This document shows, piece by piece, positions 1 through 11,136 of a DNA stretch of 64,000 nt. The DNA is from Linanthus parryae (lineage: Eukaryota > Streptophyta > Magnoliopsida > Ericales > Polemoniaceae). The notes beneath the pieces were generated by a model. That model was not told where the DNA came from and did not search any database. It was given only the letters and a program-made list of their open reading frames with translations. Each line of letters opens with the position of its first letter. Within the stretch, counting starts at the first letter, position 1. The stretch spans positions 55,465,665 through 55,529,664 of the forward strand of contig JALGPY010000010.1 of NCBI GenBank assembly GCA_023055425.1. The letters run 5' to 3'. Both the position numbers and the translations under genes were made by a program.

Positions 1-702
1 GGGTCGCTCCATGTACTCACCTCTCTGGCCGCAAGAAGTCTTAGGGGGGTGCCGGAACTTAAGGTCTTGGTAACTTGGATATGGGATATGTTGTGATATA
101 TGAGATGGTTGGTTCTTCCCCGCTACAACAAAATAATAATATGGCTTTCATATCGATAATTTACAGAGAATTGGAAATCTTTTGGAATCCCCTAATTAGG
201 ACAATGGTATGGATTTGGGAACTTTTACCTTGGATATATAATTATATGATTTGAGATTTCATTCCTAAAAATTATGTGATTAAATGAGGAGTTGAGAATA
301 TGGATTTATACATGGACATTTATGATTACATATTTGATTACCTCTCAACTTGTCATCTTGTTTATTCAAAGAAAATGCTTCGAATCCGGTTTACGTGTTT
401 GGGTGTTTACTTACTCAGCATTTCTTGCTGACTTTTGGGGAAAAATGTTGTCTTTTTTTCTTTCCCCCGCAGGTCTAGGCGAAGGGAGCTCAAGGTAGTT
501 GGGATCGCGTAACTGTACTAGTTTACCTTAGTTTCTTTTATCATGTCGAACACTTAGTTTAATTTCAGCTTTTTTAATGTAATGAGACAATTATCCAGTT
601 GTAATATATAAGTATGGATGTGTTTGTTTCTTGATTTCCGCCTTTTCGTTACAAGCAGCACCCTCTCGGTCTCTCCCGAGCCGGAACAAGGGGGTCGTTG
701 CA
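1..702 (+). mobile_element. 3' end of an LTR, diverged relative of the large-LTR array family
   Basis: The first 60 bases are nearly the reverse complement of 11515-11575 in the array LTR. Colinear but diverged matches continue to the LTR terminus: the block around 400-480 matches the reverse complement of 11137-11230, and 660-702 resembles the reverse complement of 10890-10945. The segment ends in ...CGTTGCA at 702, the position of the LTR 3' end (TGTTACA in the array). It reads on the + strand, opposite to the array. It directly abuts Copia-A LTR sequence at 703, so it is probably a solo LTR or whole element inserted in Copia-A's 5' LTR. The rest lies outside the window. No coding capacity is seen. 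Confidence 0.75.
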
Positions 703-2387
703 AAGACAATCGAACATGCAGACGAGTTCGGGCATGCCCGAGATTGATTGTGAGTTATTTATGGAATATAAGTAAGGGTTCACAGTCTAGATGATTTCGG
801 ACAAATCACCGGAACAACTGTAGTGTAACATTATAGTGACACATCTCGGTCAAGGAAACGGTATAGTTTCAACTTGTTACACTAGCATACTTTGTGTATG
901 TTGAACATGACCGCCATATGAAATATAATTATCTCGGAATGACCGAAGTGAGATAATATAATATTTCATTGTTATTGGTAATATTGGAAACTCTGAGTCT
1001 ATGATTGTTAATGTGGACACAAATCTTGATTAATCATTATTTTGATATATTGAGTAAGATTCAAATGCGAGTCAACAATCCTGGTATATTGGATAATGAT
1101 TGATATGATTTGGTGAAAGCTAAACGAATATTGGAATCCACGTCTCGTATGAGAATGATGTACCCTCCTGGGAGTTCACTAGGTTTTGTTATGTCAAGTC
1201 TGGCCAGCTGGTTATTTGTAACCAGACATAACGAATAAGGGTTTAACGATTTAGATCAGGGAATACATAAGATGTTGATGAGATCTAAATTGTCAGTAAG
1301 AGTAGATCAGCATTAACGGGTTTCTGTAATCTTAACGTGGGGAGTTATCTGATATTAATAACAGGAGCTCATACATAATAATGAGAATAAATGTCTGAGT
1401 GCAATTATAATTTTATGGTGGAGTAAAACATAATTAATAATTAGTTTTGAATTTAATTCGGGTTGAATATGAGTTCAAATATATTATTGGGATCCGATTC
1501 ATTTATTTTCTCTAGAGGTCCCCGACGTAGTCCAACATAAGCGTGATCATGTGATTCACAAGTGTTTTTTAGTCTCAAGTGTGTGGAATGTAAATTGAAA
1601 TTATGTATGATATTTTATAGTTGATGGGTATTACTATAAACCATATGATTATGACTTAATTGCAAGCTACACTAAAGTTTGTAGGGAGGGACTTGCTATG
1701 TAAAGTTTTCCTACAAGGGACTTGTGTGCAATTATGGTATTCCTAATATTAGGGTCAGTAATATTTCTCTTTAAATAGTCCACCGTAGTTATTTTTTCCA
1801 CACAAGAGAGAAAATCATAGTTGTGCATCCATGATCTTTTCATGTTCGAATCACCATTGAACTTGAATCGGAGCTTGGATCATACCTCGGAAGACTTCCG
1901 ATCATACCAGATTCCGTTTTTGGGTGTTTAGGCCTAAAGAACAATCTCGGATCACTTTTTGGTAAAACACAAAAGGTGTAGATACCAAAAAAATGAAGAG
2001 AATAGAAGAAACTGCGCGTCGATCGGAGTTGTAGAACTCCAGATATCGCCGGTCAAAGTTTCTGGTCCGCTGTTGATTTCAGCAAGATCTGAATTCGGTT
2101 TTCGAAGCATAACTAGAGCTACAGATGTCGGATGAAGACATGTCATATATGAAAATTGTGTATCCCGACGAGACGGACGCAATGGAACAGGTCCCGGTGT
2201 CTGATTCAGAACATAGCTTCTTCAGTGGCTGGTCAAAGTCTCGGGATTCACGTCGTCCCAGTCTAGATGGACTGTGGTAAGTTTTATTCCGCATGCTAAC
2301 TTACCAAAATAATTTTTTGAATGTCTATGATTAATTCTTTGCATAAATCACGTGTTCCGGGCTAAATTTCGTCGAATTTTCCCTTCA
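703..2387 (+). repeat. Copia-A 5' LTR (5' end missing from window)
   Basis: Aligns along its whole length with 8975-10663. It ends in CCCTTCA at 2387, followed by two bases and the primer-binding site. The equivalent of 8818-8974 is not present: the sequence switches abruptly at 702/703 to a different LTR. The TATA region that reads TATAAATAG in the 3' copy reads TTTAAATAG near 1770 here, so the promoter box has probably decayed. Confidence 0.88.
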
Positions 2388-2389
2388 AG

Positions 2390-2401
2390 TGGTATCAGAG
2401 C
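2390..2401 (+). other. Copia-A primer-binding site
   Basis: TGGTATCAGAGC lies two bases after the LTR end. It is complementary to the 3' end of plant initiator-methionine tRNA, the usual primer for plant copia elements. The bases up to 2820 look like an untranslated leader with no reading frame. Confidence 0.9.
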
Positions 2402-2820
2402 CAACGTTGATTTTATGCTTAGATTAATCTAGCCATGTTGTCCAGCTAAAATACAGTAATTCTGTGAATAGACTGCATTGTGCTAACGCTGTTTTGCAGA
2501 TTCACTGTTATTATGGCCATATTAAAATTTTATTTTATGTTTGTGGTTGTGTTTTTATTGCCGTGTTTTTGGCACTGTTTGGGTTGTAATTAATTAAAAA
2601 GTCTCCTGTTTGTGGAGAATAGTAAATTAATTAGTAGCTTGTTTTTCAATTTTATGTAGTTAAGATCCATGTAGTAGTATAGGACTATGTAATAGAAATT
2701 CAAGGAACATGGTGGTCCCAAAAAGAATGGACGAAGATGATGGAGCATTCAAAAATTAGAAGCGACTATCGAGATGATGAAGACATGGCCATAACAATAG
2801 TTTATGTGTTATTTATGTTA

Positions 2821-4791
2821 GGGTAAAAGACACTGACCACCCCTGAGTTTAGGACAAATTCCTCTCAGCTACCCTGTGTTTTGGAAAAAGACAGTCTGCA
2901 CCTTATTTTGGATGGAGGCTAACAATTGACTAACAGTCCAGGTAAAAAGACTATTTTACCCCTAAAATGTAATAAAATTAGCTCCTATATGTTATCCTCA
3001 TCTCTCATTCTACTTCATTTCTAACCCTAATCCCTCTCTCTATTACCCTTTTTCTCTCTTCCCTCAACATCCGCTTCTTTTTTTTCTCTTCCCCATCTAC
3101 TTAATTTATTTATTTCTCCTCAATCTCTCTGTCGATTGAATCCTTCTCCTTTATCTTCTCCTCTCTCCCTCTCTCGATCATCCCCCAATCACCAACAAAC
3201 AACCACCACTAACAATCCTCCTCCTTCATCTTCTCCTCTCTCTCTCGATCTGATGCAGAAGCAGCCCCGAACGAACATCACAAGTTGCGGCGATGAAGAG
3301 AGGGGGAAAAAAGTTTCAGATTTGACCCATTGATCGCCCCTCTCGAATCGACGCTGACCGCCACTGCCACCGCATGTCGGCGATGAAGACGACCCAACAA
3401 CGTTGGCGATGACGAACACACGACGATGCTCGGTGATGGTGAACACAGGTTCTGGATTACGACTAGGGGTTCTGGGTTATGGGGTTCTCTCTCTCTCTCT
3501 CTCTTGAATCGACCGGCGAAGACATCCGCTGGGTCGCCGACGCAGGCGATCGACCAGCCAATTGGGTCGCCGACGCAGACTGAGAACCGGGTTTCATCAA
3601 TTTTCGGCCATTGGAGGGAAGAGAGAAAGTTTGGTTGGATTTAGAACTGGTCTCCTCTTTCAACTCTGGAAATATTCATATCGAGAACTGGTCGCCTCCT
3701 ATTGCAGGGTTGATTTGGCGGTTAGGTGGTTAAGATGATGGTGTGAGTTATGGTTTTGATCCTGGGTTCTTGTTTCTGATCAGGGGTGGCTGGATTTTTG
3801 GGTGTTGGGTTGGTGATTGCAGGGCAGTGAGGTGGTCCGGTGATTTGGTGTAACAGGTGGGCTGTGAAGTGTTCAGTTGGTTATTTGGTAATGAGGGATG
3901 TAGCAGGAAGGTTGTTTGAAGTTGTGGTGTACTGGTATGTTGCATGAGGTAATGTTAGTAAATGGTGGAGTTGATGATGGTTTGTGATGATGGTTTGGCA
4001 GGTTGCACTGGGTTTAAGCTGCATGTAGGAGAAGTCCAGGGTGGTTTGAAGGAGATAGTAGGTAGGTAGGTGGATTGGTGATGGTTTTGTGTTGTAAAAG
4101 ACGGCACATGTGGTGTTCAGTAGGTGGCAGTGGTAATAGGAGTTAACAATGGTGGTGAATGGTGATTTAGGTGGGTAATGGGTTGGTGTTTTGCAGGTAC
4201 TGTGGGTGAAACTGGTGGCTAATTGGTGGCAGAGGTTGGTGTAGTGTATATAATTGTGGGAAACATAATGATTCTTGATCAAATTAATGTTTATCTAGTT
4301 TTATAGCTTTATCATGTGACGGGTTTATCAAACTCGGTGCTTCTTTGTTTACAAGATTATTAGTATTGTTCTTCTTGAATATAAGTCACAATCTTAGTTG
4401 AATTTGATGTTAACTAGATGGGAAAATGATTGTGGCGTTTGCTTGTTAAGGATTGTTTCTGAGGTGTTCATTTGTGTTGTATTGGGTTTCATTCATTCAG
4501 GACAAAATCATGTGAGTTTGATGCTATCGGTGTTCTTGTGATTTTTTTGAGAATTTTGTGGAAGTGTTTTGGGTGTTCTTGATGACAAACATGAGTAAAA
4601 ATGTCAAAAAAAGTATGGGGGTAATACGGTCCAAAAAAATTCAATTACCCCATTTTCTAATGAAACATGACAGAAGGGTGCTAAGTGTCCACATAATATT
4701 CCGTTAAATGGGTGCGGAGTGTCTTTTTCCAAAACACAGGGTAGCATGGAGGAATTTATCCTAAACTCAGGGGTGGTCAGTGTCTTTACCC
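2821..4791. mobile_element. Non-autonomous Mutator-like element (MULE), 1.97 kb
   Basis: The ends are long terminal inverted repeats of about 80 bp (2821-2902 and 4711-4791), both starting GGGTAAA-GACACTGACC and nearly identical over the first 65 bases. The element is flanked by a perfect 9-bp direct repeat, TTTATGTTA, at 2812-2820 and 4792-4800; that length is diagnostic of Mutator-superfamily insertion. No transposase frame is present. The interior has a C/T-rich, then GC-rich stretch (about 3040-3660) that looks like a plant 5' leader and first exon, so it may be a Pack-MULE carrying a captured gene fragment. I do not recognise the source gene, and the short frames there are not supported as coding. 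It sits between the primer site and gag relic of Copia-A. Confidence 0.9.
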
Positions 4792-5809
4792 TTTATGTTA
4801 TCGTGGGTGGATGTTTTATTATGTTGTGCTGATTGGTTTATTATTTGTTAATAGTCACTAATCAAGATATCACGGACAACATGGATATTAAAACGGTTGT
4901 ATGCATGTCAATATCAATCTAATTGTGTTTAAAATAATTTTATTAATGAAAAATTATTTGCTCATTTGAGATCAAAATTGGTCACAAAATAATTGTTTCT
5001 TTAAACTATATGTTATTTTGTGAATTTTGGTCAAGTCAAATAAGGAGTATATTTTTCAAGATTAATAAATTAGGTATTTCTAACTAAAAATAATAAGTGG
5101 GTAAAGGGTTTTCTTTGGCAAATTAATGAAGCCCGCGGCCTCCATTACTGATTTGAAAACAATGTAATTGATGTGAATGCCCTATCGGTACCATAGCAGG
5201 TTGCGGATTGTTTGGCAAATCTCCTTATAAGGATAGTTGTTGAATCTAGTTTGAGGGGAAAGTCTCTCCATCAGAACTGCTCTTTCAAACTAAGAGATTC
5301 AGTTCAGTACGAAGTAATGGTTAAATCACTTAATAATAAAGTTGGTAATATCCTCCCATCGAGTTCTTGTTACTAATTTTGTTGGGCCAAAGAATCGACT
5401 ATCTAGTTTTATTGGACAGGTAAATGTCCAGGTAATAAATCTAAAGTGGCGTTGTCTGTTTGATTTATTTCAAATTCGAGTGACCCATCGTCACAGGCAG
5501 TTGAAATGGAAATCGAGTTGCTGATGAATTCTAATATTAGTTGAATTCAAATGTTAAGCATACTCAGGGACATAAATATTTTTTATTTATCGTGTTTTTC
5601 AGATAATTAAAGATGCAAGGTTTTGAACCCACGATGTGATTCTCGAATAATACAAATTAACTAGAATTACTATAGTCGGAAGAGAATTGTAAAAGTTGTC
5701 TTAACTGCGAAGGAGTACAAGTGTGTGTTGACCAAGTTTTGCACTTAAGAACCTAGTGATGAGGCGGGTGGTGTAAATACTCTGGCCTATCAAAGGTATG
5801 ATAAGGTTG

Positions 5810-6130
5810 GTGAGATGTCGCTGCTTACATCTTGGCATATGTCAAATGTAGTGCAACATCAACATCAACCGTTGTGAGATGCATACGATATGGTGCAAAC
5901 ATGTAAAGATGTTGGGCATCAAGATCGGGTTGCAATGTAAGTGGAAATAAGGGCGTTAATGAACACATAGATGAGATGGAGCCCCGTACGTAATCATGTT
6001 CTAAGGATATTACATCGTTTGAGTGAACATGTGATCAGGGGATCTCAGATCGATAGTGAAAACTAGGTCGGTCAGATAAAGAGGTCCCATATAATTCTTT
6101 CAAGCAATTTTGAATGAATACAACATTGAT
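5810..6130 (+). pseudogene. Decayed copia gag of Copia-A
   Basis: With stops ignored, the + strand translation contains a stretch reading ALMNT, then a gap, then SPVRNHVLR (about 5950-6010). This matches the conserved gag segment of plant copia elements that precedes the LQSLP motif. A serine/isoleucine-rich stretch follows in the right order. Several stops interrupt it. It lies between the nested MULE and the integrase relic, as expected for gag. The leader and gag N-terminus between 4801 and 5810 are not recognisable. Confidence 0.5.
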
Positions 6131-6879
6131 AGGTTGATTTATTCATTGAAAAAAATGCTAATTGAATCATTTGTGGGTGAAAGACTCGTCAGGAGTACAA
6201 CTAGTATATTGGTGAATGCAAATTGGCTCTACTTCTAAACCATCTGGTAGTAGGAAATACAAATATATTCATAGATCCAGTTAAGGTTGTTGTTTTTATT
6301 CATCACATGTGTTGCTAATAAAAGCCGAAAGGCAAGAATTTTATTTGCTATAAAAAAAAACACCGGGAAGAAACAACTTAACAATTTAAGCCAAGGATGA
6401 ACAACTCACTCGTGTCTTGTACACTATTCGTTATATCATGTTTAGTTACTCGTTCAACTAATTCCGTTTTATAGATACGGGAGAAACTAATCATGTTTGA
6501 AATTCCTTATGAGGGTTCAGAACTAGTAGTCGATTTGGTAGTGTAGAGATAGACATCATGACAAGAGATGCTCTGAGAGTAGGTACTCTTGCATTGGGAG
6601 AATCTTATGGTAGAACTTCAGTATCGATAGATTGTCTTATGTGCTAAATTTGAGGTAAGTTTTTCTTCCCTAAGGTATTTTTAGCACACTGGTGACAACT
6701 GTATATTAAAGTACCATAATATTTCCTAGTACAAGAAGATTAGGCGAATAACATCACTGATAGAAGAAATATATTTTTCATAGATATAATCGGATCAGTG
6801 AAGTGAACTGTTATTCAACTATTTTTTATCGTCTTAAGATTATTCATTAGAGACTGTTTGATACTTCTGAATTTAGCGC

Positions 6880-7106
6880 ACTCTAAATTACTACATCCAT
6901 GGAATTGTAGAAAAGGGTAAAATCTTTTCTAGACACTTTCAGGTATGGAAAAGTCATTTCGATAAGTTAGAAGCTAAATTAGAAGTATGCCTCTTGGTTG
7001 AATATTAGAAGGATAAGAATGTTACTTATTTATGATCTTAAGGATCATAAGGTTATTGTCGGCACAATACCTGATTCTTGGAAAAGGGAATCATATGAAT
7101 AAGAAA
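6880..7106 (+). pseudogene. Decayed copia integrase C-terminal region of Copia-A
   Basis: Translation gives DKLEAKLEVCLLVEY, then a stop and KDKNVTY, and further on FLEKG. This is the order of the copia integrase tail, which normally reads like KLEPRTEVCMFVGYPKGTRGY...FLEE. Stops and frameshifts make it non-functional. A weak protease/pre-integrase trace (LRVGTLALGES-like) lies near 6570-6610. The nested LINE fragment starts just downstream. Confidence 0.5.
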
Positions 7107-7126
7107 CTGTAACATAGAGTTGTTTT
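7107..7126. repeat. Target-site duplication, left copy, of LINE fragment
   Basis: CTGTAACATAGAGTTG... matches 7533-7552 over 20 bases with one mismatch. The two copies bracket the LINE fragment. Confidence 0.75.
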
Positions 7127-7532
7127 TTTTCCAACAGAAACTGAAGCTTTTCATTCGTAAGGAAGAAACACTACAAGGAATCAATCATCCCTCAAACAAC
7201 TCTTAGCCAAATTATGAGCCAAGGAATTGAAACATCTAGGAACAAAATAAAAAACACAAACTGAGAACAAACACATTGCCCACTTACAATCATCGATAAG
7301 GGGAACAAGCTTTGAAGCCTTGAAAGAAGAACAAAATTCAAGTTGTTTCACCACAGCTTCACAATCAGAGAAAAGAGCAATGGAGCGCCATCCATTCTTT
7401 ATACACCATATGAGTGAGTCTCTGATAGCCCAAGCTTCTAAAATATTTGGATCCACCACAACTATGATTATAGCCTTCAAAGATCCCAAACAGTTACCAT
7501 TTGAATCAAGGCAGACAGCAACTATAGAACCT
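7127..7532 (-). mobile_element. 5'-truncated LINE fragment with RNase H domain
   Basis: A minus-strand frame of 102 codons (7181-7489) reads EAWAIRDSLIWCIKNGW, then SDCEAVVKQL, and ends with SLAHNLAK. These are the blocks of the plant-type RNase H (RVT_3) domain found at the 3' end of plant L1-like ORF2. A run of eight T at 7123-7130 is the poly(A) tail on the minus strand. A 20-bp direct repeat with one mismatch flanks it (7107-7126, 7533-7552), as expected from target-primed reverse transcription. About 406 bp remain, so nearly all of the LINE was lost at insertion. The host is Copia-A's pol region. It may instead be a fragment of a cellular RNase H-like gene, but the tail and duplication argue for a LINE. 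Confidence 0.8.
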
Positions 7533-7552
7533 CTGTAACATAAAGTTGTTTT

Positions 7553-8806
7553 AAAGGAGATTAAGGAAGATGTTCAAGTTGTTAGTTTTTGATAACACAA
7601 ACACAATAAGCACAAATTTATATTGTTTTGAATACACGAGAAACGAGAGATCTTTGTCGTAGTGGGAGGTTTATATGACAACCTCATAGGTTTAGCTACT
7701 TGGAATAAGTTGAGTCCCGGATAAGTTTTAACTCAGTCCTAATACTATGAAGAGACAATGAATGTTGAATATGCAGAGTCATGACATTAGTCTGTAGCAT
7801 CTGAGATAACATTCATGTAGTATAACTACCTTTTGGACATTGTAGATTTGCAAGATGAGATAAAAATATCGGTTGCAAATGGACCTACAAGAGAAAGAGA
7901 AGAGTAGCCGGAAAGGTGAAAATCTTAAAAGCCAGGCTGATTATACCGGTAGCTATATATAGATCTATTAAGATTCTTGTTCGTATTTGCTGCCCATTTC
8001 AATAATGAGATATGGAAGATGTATGTCAGGATGGATTTCCTCATTAGAATTATTGATGGATGCATCTACATGAAGTGACCAGAAGAGTTAGTTGTGCAAG
8101 ATAAGGTGAAATACAAACTTAAGATGTCAATTGACATGGGAATTAAGCTAGTATTCAGATCTTGCAGCATTCGTTTTGACCAAGCAATCAAATATCATAG
8201 TTTGATTTGTGTCTTAACGAATCTCGTGTGTAGAAGAGATGCAACGAAAATTGGTAATATTTCTTGTGATCCATGTTGAGGTTGACTCATTGGAAACAAT
8301 GTTGGATATACATTTTCAATGAATGTGTGATTATCTAGTAAACGTGATATGTGGGATTAAGGTGAAACCATTCAGATTCTTGGTACCAAGCTCTCGTGTG
8401 ATCGGGAGAATAGAATGAGGGTTGTTTCTAAAGTCACATATATCAGTAAAGTTCTTTCATGTTTCATGTATACAAAGACTCCAAGAGAACGTTATTTCTT
8501 ATAGCGTGTGGAGTTTCTCTGTCTAAGAATCAGTGTTTAGAACACGTGATTACATGGAGAGGGAAAATGCAGTTCCTCATGTATACTATGTATAGTATTT
8601 GACAGGATAACTATTTTGCTTTTAGCATGGATAATAGTTTTAAGTCACTTACAAGGAAAGAACACTAGTGGACTTTGATAAAAGCATACTCAGGTATCTG
8701 AGAAGCTTTAGAGTAGATATGCAAGTTTATCACATAAAGTCTACACATAGATTAAGACTTCCTATTATGATGGGTTTCTAGATTGTTATTTTACGACTTT
8801 GAGAAT
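7553..8806 (+). pseudogene. Decayed reverse transcriptase / RNase H region of Copia-A
   Basis: Near 7975-8045 the translation AAHFNNEIWKMYVRMDFL matches the copia RT segment IAAYHDYEIWQMDVKTAFL seen intact in Copia-B. About 8350-8470 reads ILGTKL, CDRENRM and TYISKVL, matching ILGIKI, RDRSKRL and TYIDKVL. About 8640-8710 reads SILRYLRSFR, matching NILKYLRRTK. The order is preserved but stops and frameshifts are frequent, and the YVDD box is not intact. This is the remnant of one copia pol. Confidence 0.7.
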
Positions 8807-8817
8807 AAGTGGGAGAT
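8807..8817 (+). other. Copia-A polypurine tract
   Basis: AAGTGGGAGAT immediately precedes the LTR start TGTTGGGAAT at 8818; it primes plus-strand synthesis. Confidence 0.85.
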
Positions 8818-10663
8818 TGTTGGGAATCGTATTCTGAAAGCCATATTTATGGTTGAATTAATAATTCTTAATAGATAACTATTTGCATTTTAATTTAGCA
8901 AACACGTGAGTATGCAAATGCTATTTATTATTTTCCATATAAATATGCATTATAAAGTCCAATGTTCCATACCTAAGACAATCGAACATGCAGACGAGTT
9001 CGGGCATGCCCAAGATTGATTGTCAGTTATTTATGGAATATAAGTAAGGGTTCACAGTCTAGATGATTTTGGACAAATCATCGAAACGACTGTAATGTAA
9101 CATTATAGTGACACATCTCGGTCAAAGAAGCGGTATAGTTTCAACTTGTTACACTAGCATACTTTGTGTATATTGAACAGGACCGCCATATGAAATATAA
9201 TTATCTCTGACTGACCGAAGTGAGATAATATAATATTTCATTATTATTGGTAATATTGGAAACTCTGAATCTATGATTGTTTATGTGGACACAAATCTTG
9301 ATTAATCGTTATTTTGATATAATGAGTGCTATTCAAATGCGAGTCAACAATCCTGGTATATTGGATAATGATTGTTATGATTTAGTGAAAGCTAAACGAA
9401 TCATGGAATCCGCCCCTCGTATGAGAATGATGTACCCTCGTGGGAGCTCACTAGGTTTTGTTATTTGTAACCAGACTTAACGAATAAGGGTTGAGCAGTT
9501 TAGATCAGAAAATACATAAGATGTTGATGAGATCGAAATTGTCAGTAAGAGTAGATCAGCATTAACGGGTATCTGTAATCTTAACGTGGGGAGTTATCTG
9601 ATATTAATAACAGGAACTCATACATAATGATGAGAATAAATGTCGGAATGTAGTTATAGTTTTATGGTGGAGTAAAATATAATTAAAAATTACATTTGTA
9701 TTTAATCCAGGTTGAATTATGAGTTCAAATATATTATTGGGAGCCGATTCATTTATTTTCTCCAGAGGTCCCCCACGTAGTACAACATAAGCGTGATCAT
9801 GTGATTCACATGTGCTTTTGAGTCTCAAGTGCGTGGAATGTAAATTGAGATTATGTATGGTATTTTATAGTTGATGGGTATTACTATAAATCATATGATT
9901 ATGACTTAAGTGTAAGCTACACTAAAGTTTGTAGGGAGAGACTTGCTATGTAAAGTTTTCCTACAAGGGACTTGTGTGCAATTATGGGTATTCCTAATAT
10001 TAGGATTAGTAATATGTCTCTATAAATAGTCCATCGTAGTTCTTAAGTAATGATGATTGATCTTACATCTTTTTCCACAAAAGAGAGAAAATTCTAGCTC
10101 TTATTCCATGAGCTTTTCATGTTCGAATCACCATTGAACTTGAATCGGAGCTTGAATCATACGTCTGAAGACTTCCTGACATACCAAATTCTGTTTTTGG
10201 GTGTTTAGGCCTAGATAATGATCTCAGATCGCTTTTGGTAAAACAAAAAAGTTGTAGATCTCGGAAAAAATAAGAGATAGAAAGAAGTGGCGCGTCGATA
10301 AGAGTTGTAGAACTCCAGATATCGCCAGTCAAAGTTTCTGGTCCTCTGTTGATTTTCAGCAGGATCTGAATTCGGTTTTCGGAGCATAACTGGAGCTACA
10401 GATGTCGGATGAAGACAAGTCATATATGAAAATCGTGTATCTCGACGAGACGGAAGCAATGGAACAGGTCCCAGTGTAAGATTCAGAATAGAGATTCTTC
10501 AGTGGCTGGTCAAAGTCTCGGGATTCGCGTCGTCCCAGTCCAGATGGACTGTTGTAAGTTTTATTCCGCAGGCTAAGTTACCACAATAAATTTTTGAATT
10601 CCTAGGATTAATTATCTGCATAAATCACGTGGTCCGGGCTAAATCTCGTCGAATTTCACTTCA
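8818..10663 (+). repeat. Copia-A 3' LTR
   Basis: Starts TGTTGGGAATCG after the polypurine tract and ends ...CACTTCA at 10663, matching the 5' LTR end. It is 1846 bp, complete at both ends, and aligns with 703-2387 from 8975 onward. A likely TATA box is at 10021-10029. The 34 bases between 10663 and Copia-B (10698) hold no recognisable feature. Confidence 0.88.
10021..10029 (+). promoter_or_regulatory. TATA box of Copia-A 3' LTR
   Basis: TATAAATAG follows a CTC context, and a CA-rich probable transcript start region lies about 50 bases downstream. The equivalent box in the 5' LTR is mutated to TTTAAATAG. Confidence 0.5.
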
Positions 10664-10697
10664 CTCTCTACTAAAACTTTTAAGATGATCATGCCCT

Positions 10698-10889
10698 TGT
10701 AGGGTTTTGATTCATGGATCGCGCAACGGAAGCATAATCAAACATAAAACCATGCAAAACCCTCCAAGGATCACAAGTCTAGATGCATAACGATAGTGAA
10801 GGTTAGAAATCATAAACACACCTTTGGGTTCTCCTTGATGACTTCAAACGCGAATAATGTCACGTTCTCTATAGTTGATCCACGCCTAG
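10698..10889 (-). repeat. Copia-B 3' LTR, left part (192 bp)
   Basis: Matches 36652-36843 of the other LTR. It ends in the target duplication CCTAG (10885-10889), where the large-LTR array begins. Confidence 0.92.
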
Positions 10890-11136
10890 TGTAACACCCC
10901 TCGTTCCTAAGCTTTCCGTTCCGGACCGGAGAGCCTAGGAGGGTGCTACTCAAAATGAAGTGGCGGAAATCGAGAACAAACACTGTCATAGTTATCTATT
11001 ACATACTTTAGAAAAACTTACATTAACTTGTACATTATACAAAAGATCCATATTGTCTAGAGTTCATCTTTACTAAGCGTACGGAAAATACTAGAAGAAT
11101 GTCGAATCCCGCTACCCCATAATCCAGCTCCTAAGA

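Larger units (their letters stand above)
703..10663 (+). mobile_element. Copia-A: decayed Ty1/copia retrotransposon with nested insertions
   Basis: Two direct LTR copies (703-2387 and 8818-10663) flank an interior with a primer-binding site just after the first LTR and a polypurine tract just before the second. Gag, integrase-tail and reverse-transcriptase relics occur in copia order on the + strand but are broken by many stops and frameshifts. A Mutator-like element (2821-4791) and a LINE fragment (7127-7532) are nested inside. By eye the LTRs differ at roughly one base in twenty, while the interior is far more decayed. The element may therefore have moved as an already defective copy. The first 157 bases of the 5' LTR are absent, replaced by the element ending at 702. 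Confidence 0.88.

Noticed and set aside
5100..5530. A VADCLANL-like stretch (about 5200), reminiscent of an RNase H tail
   Set aside because: Only eight residues match, with no upstream RNase H blocks and no flanking duplication or tail.
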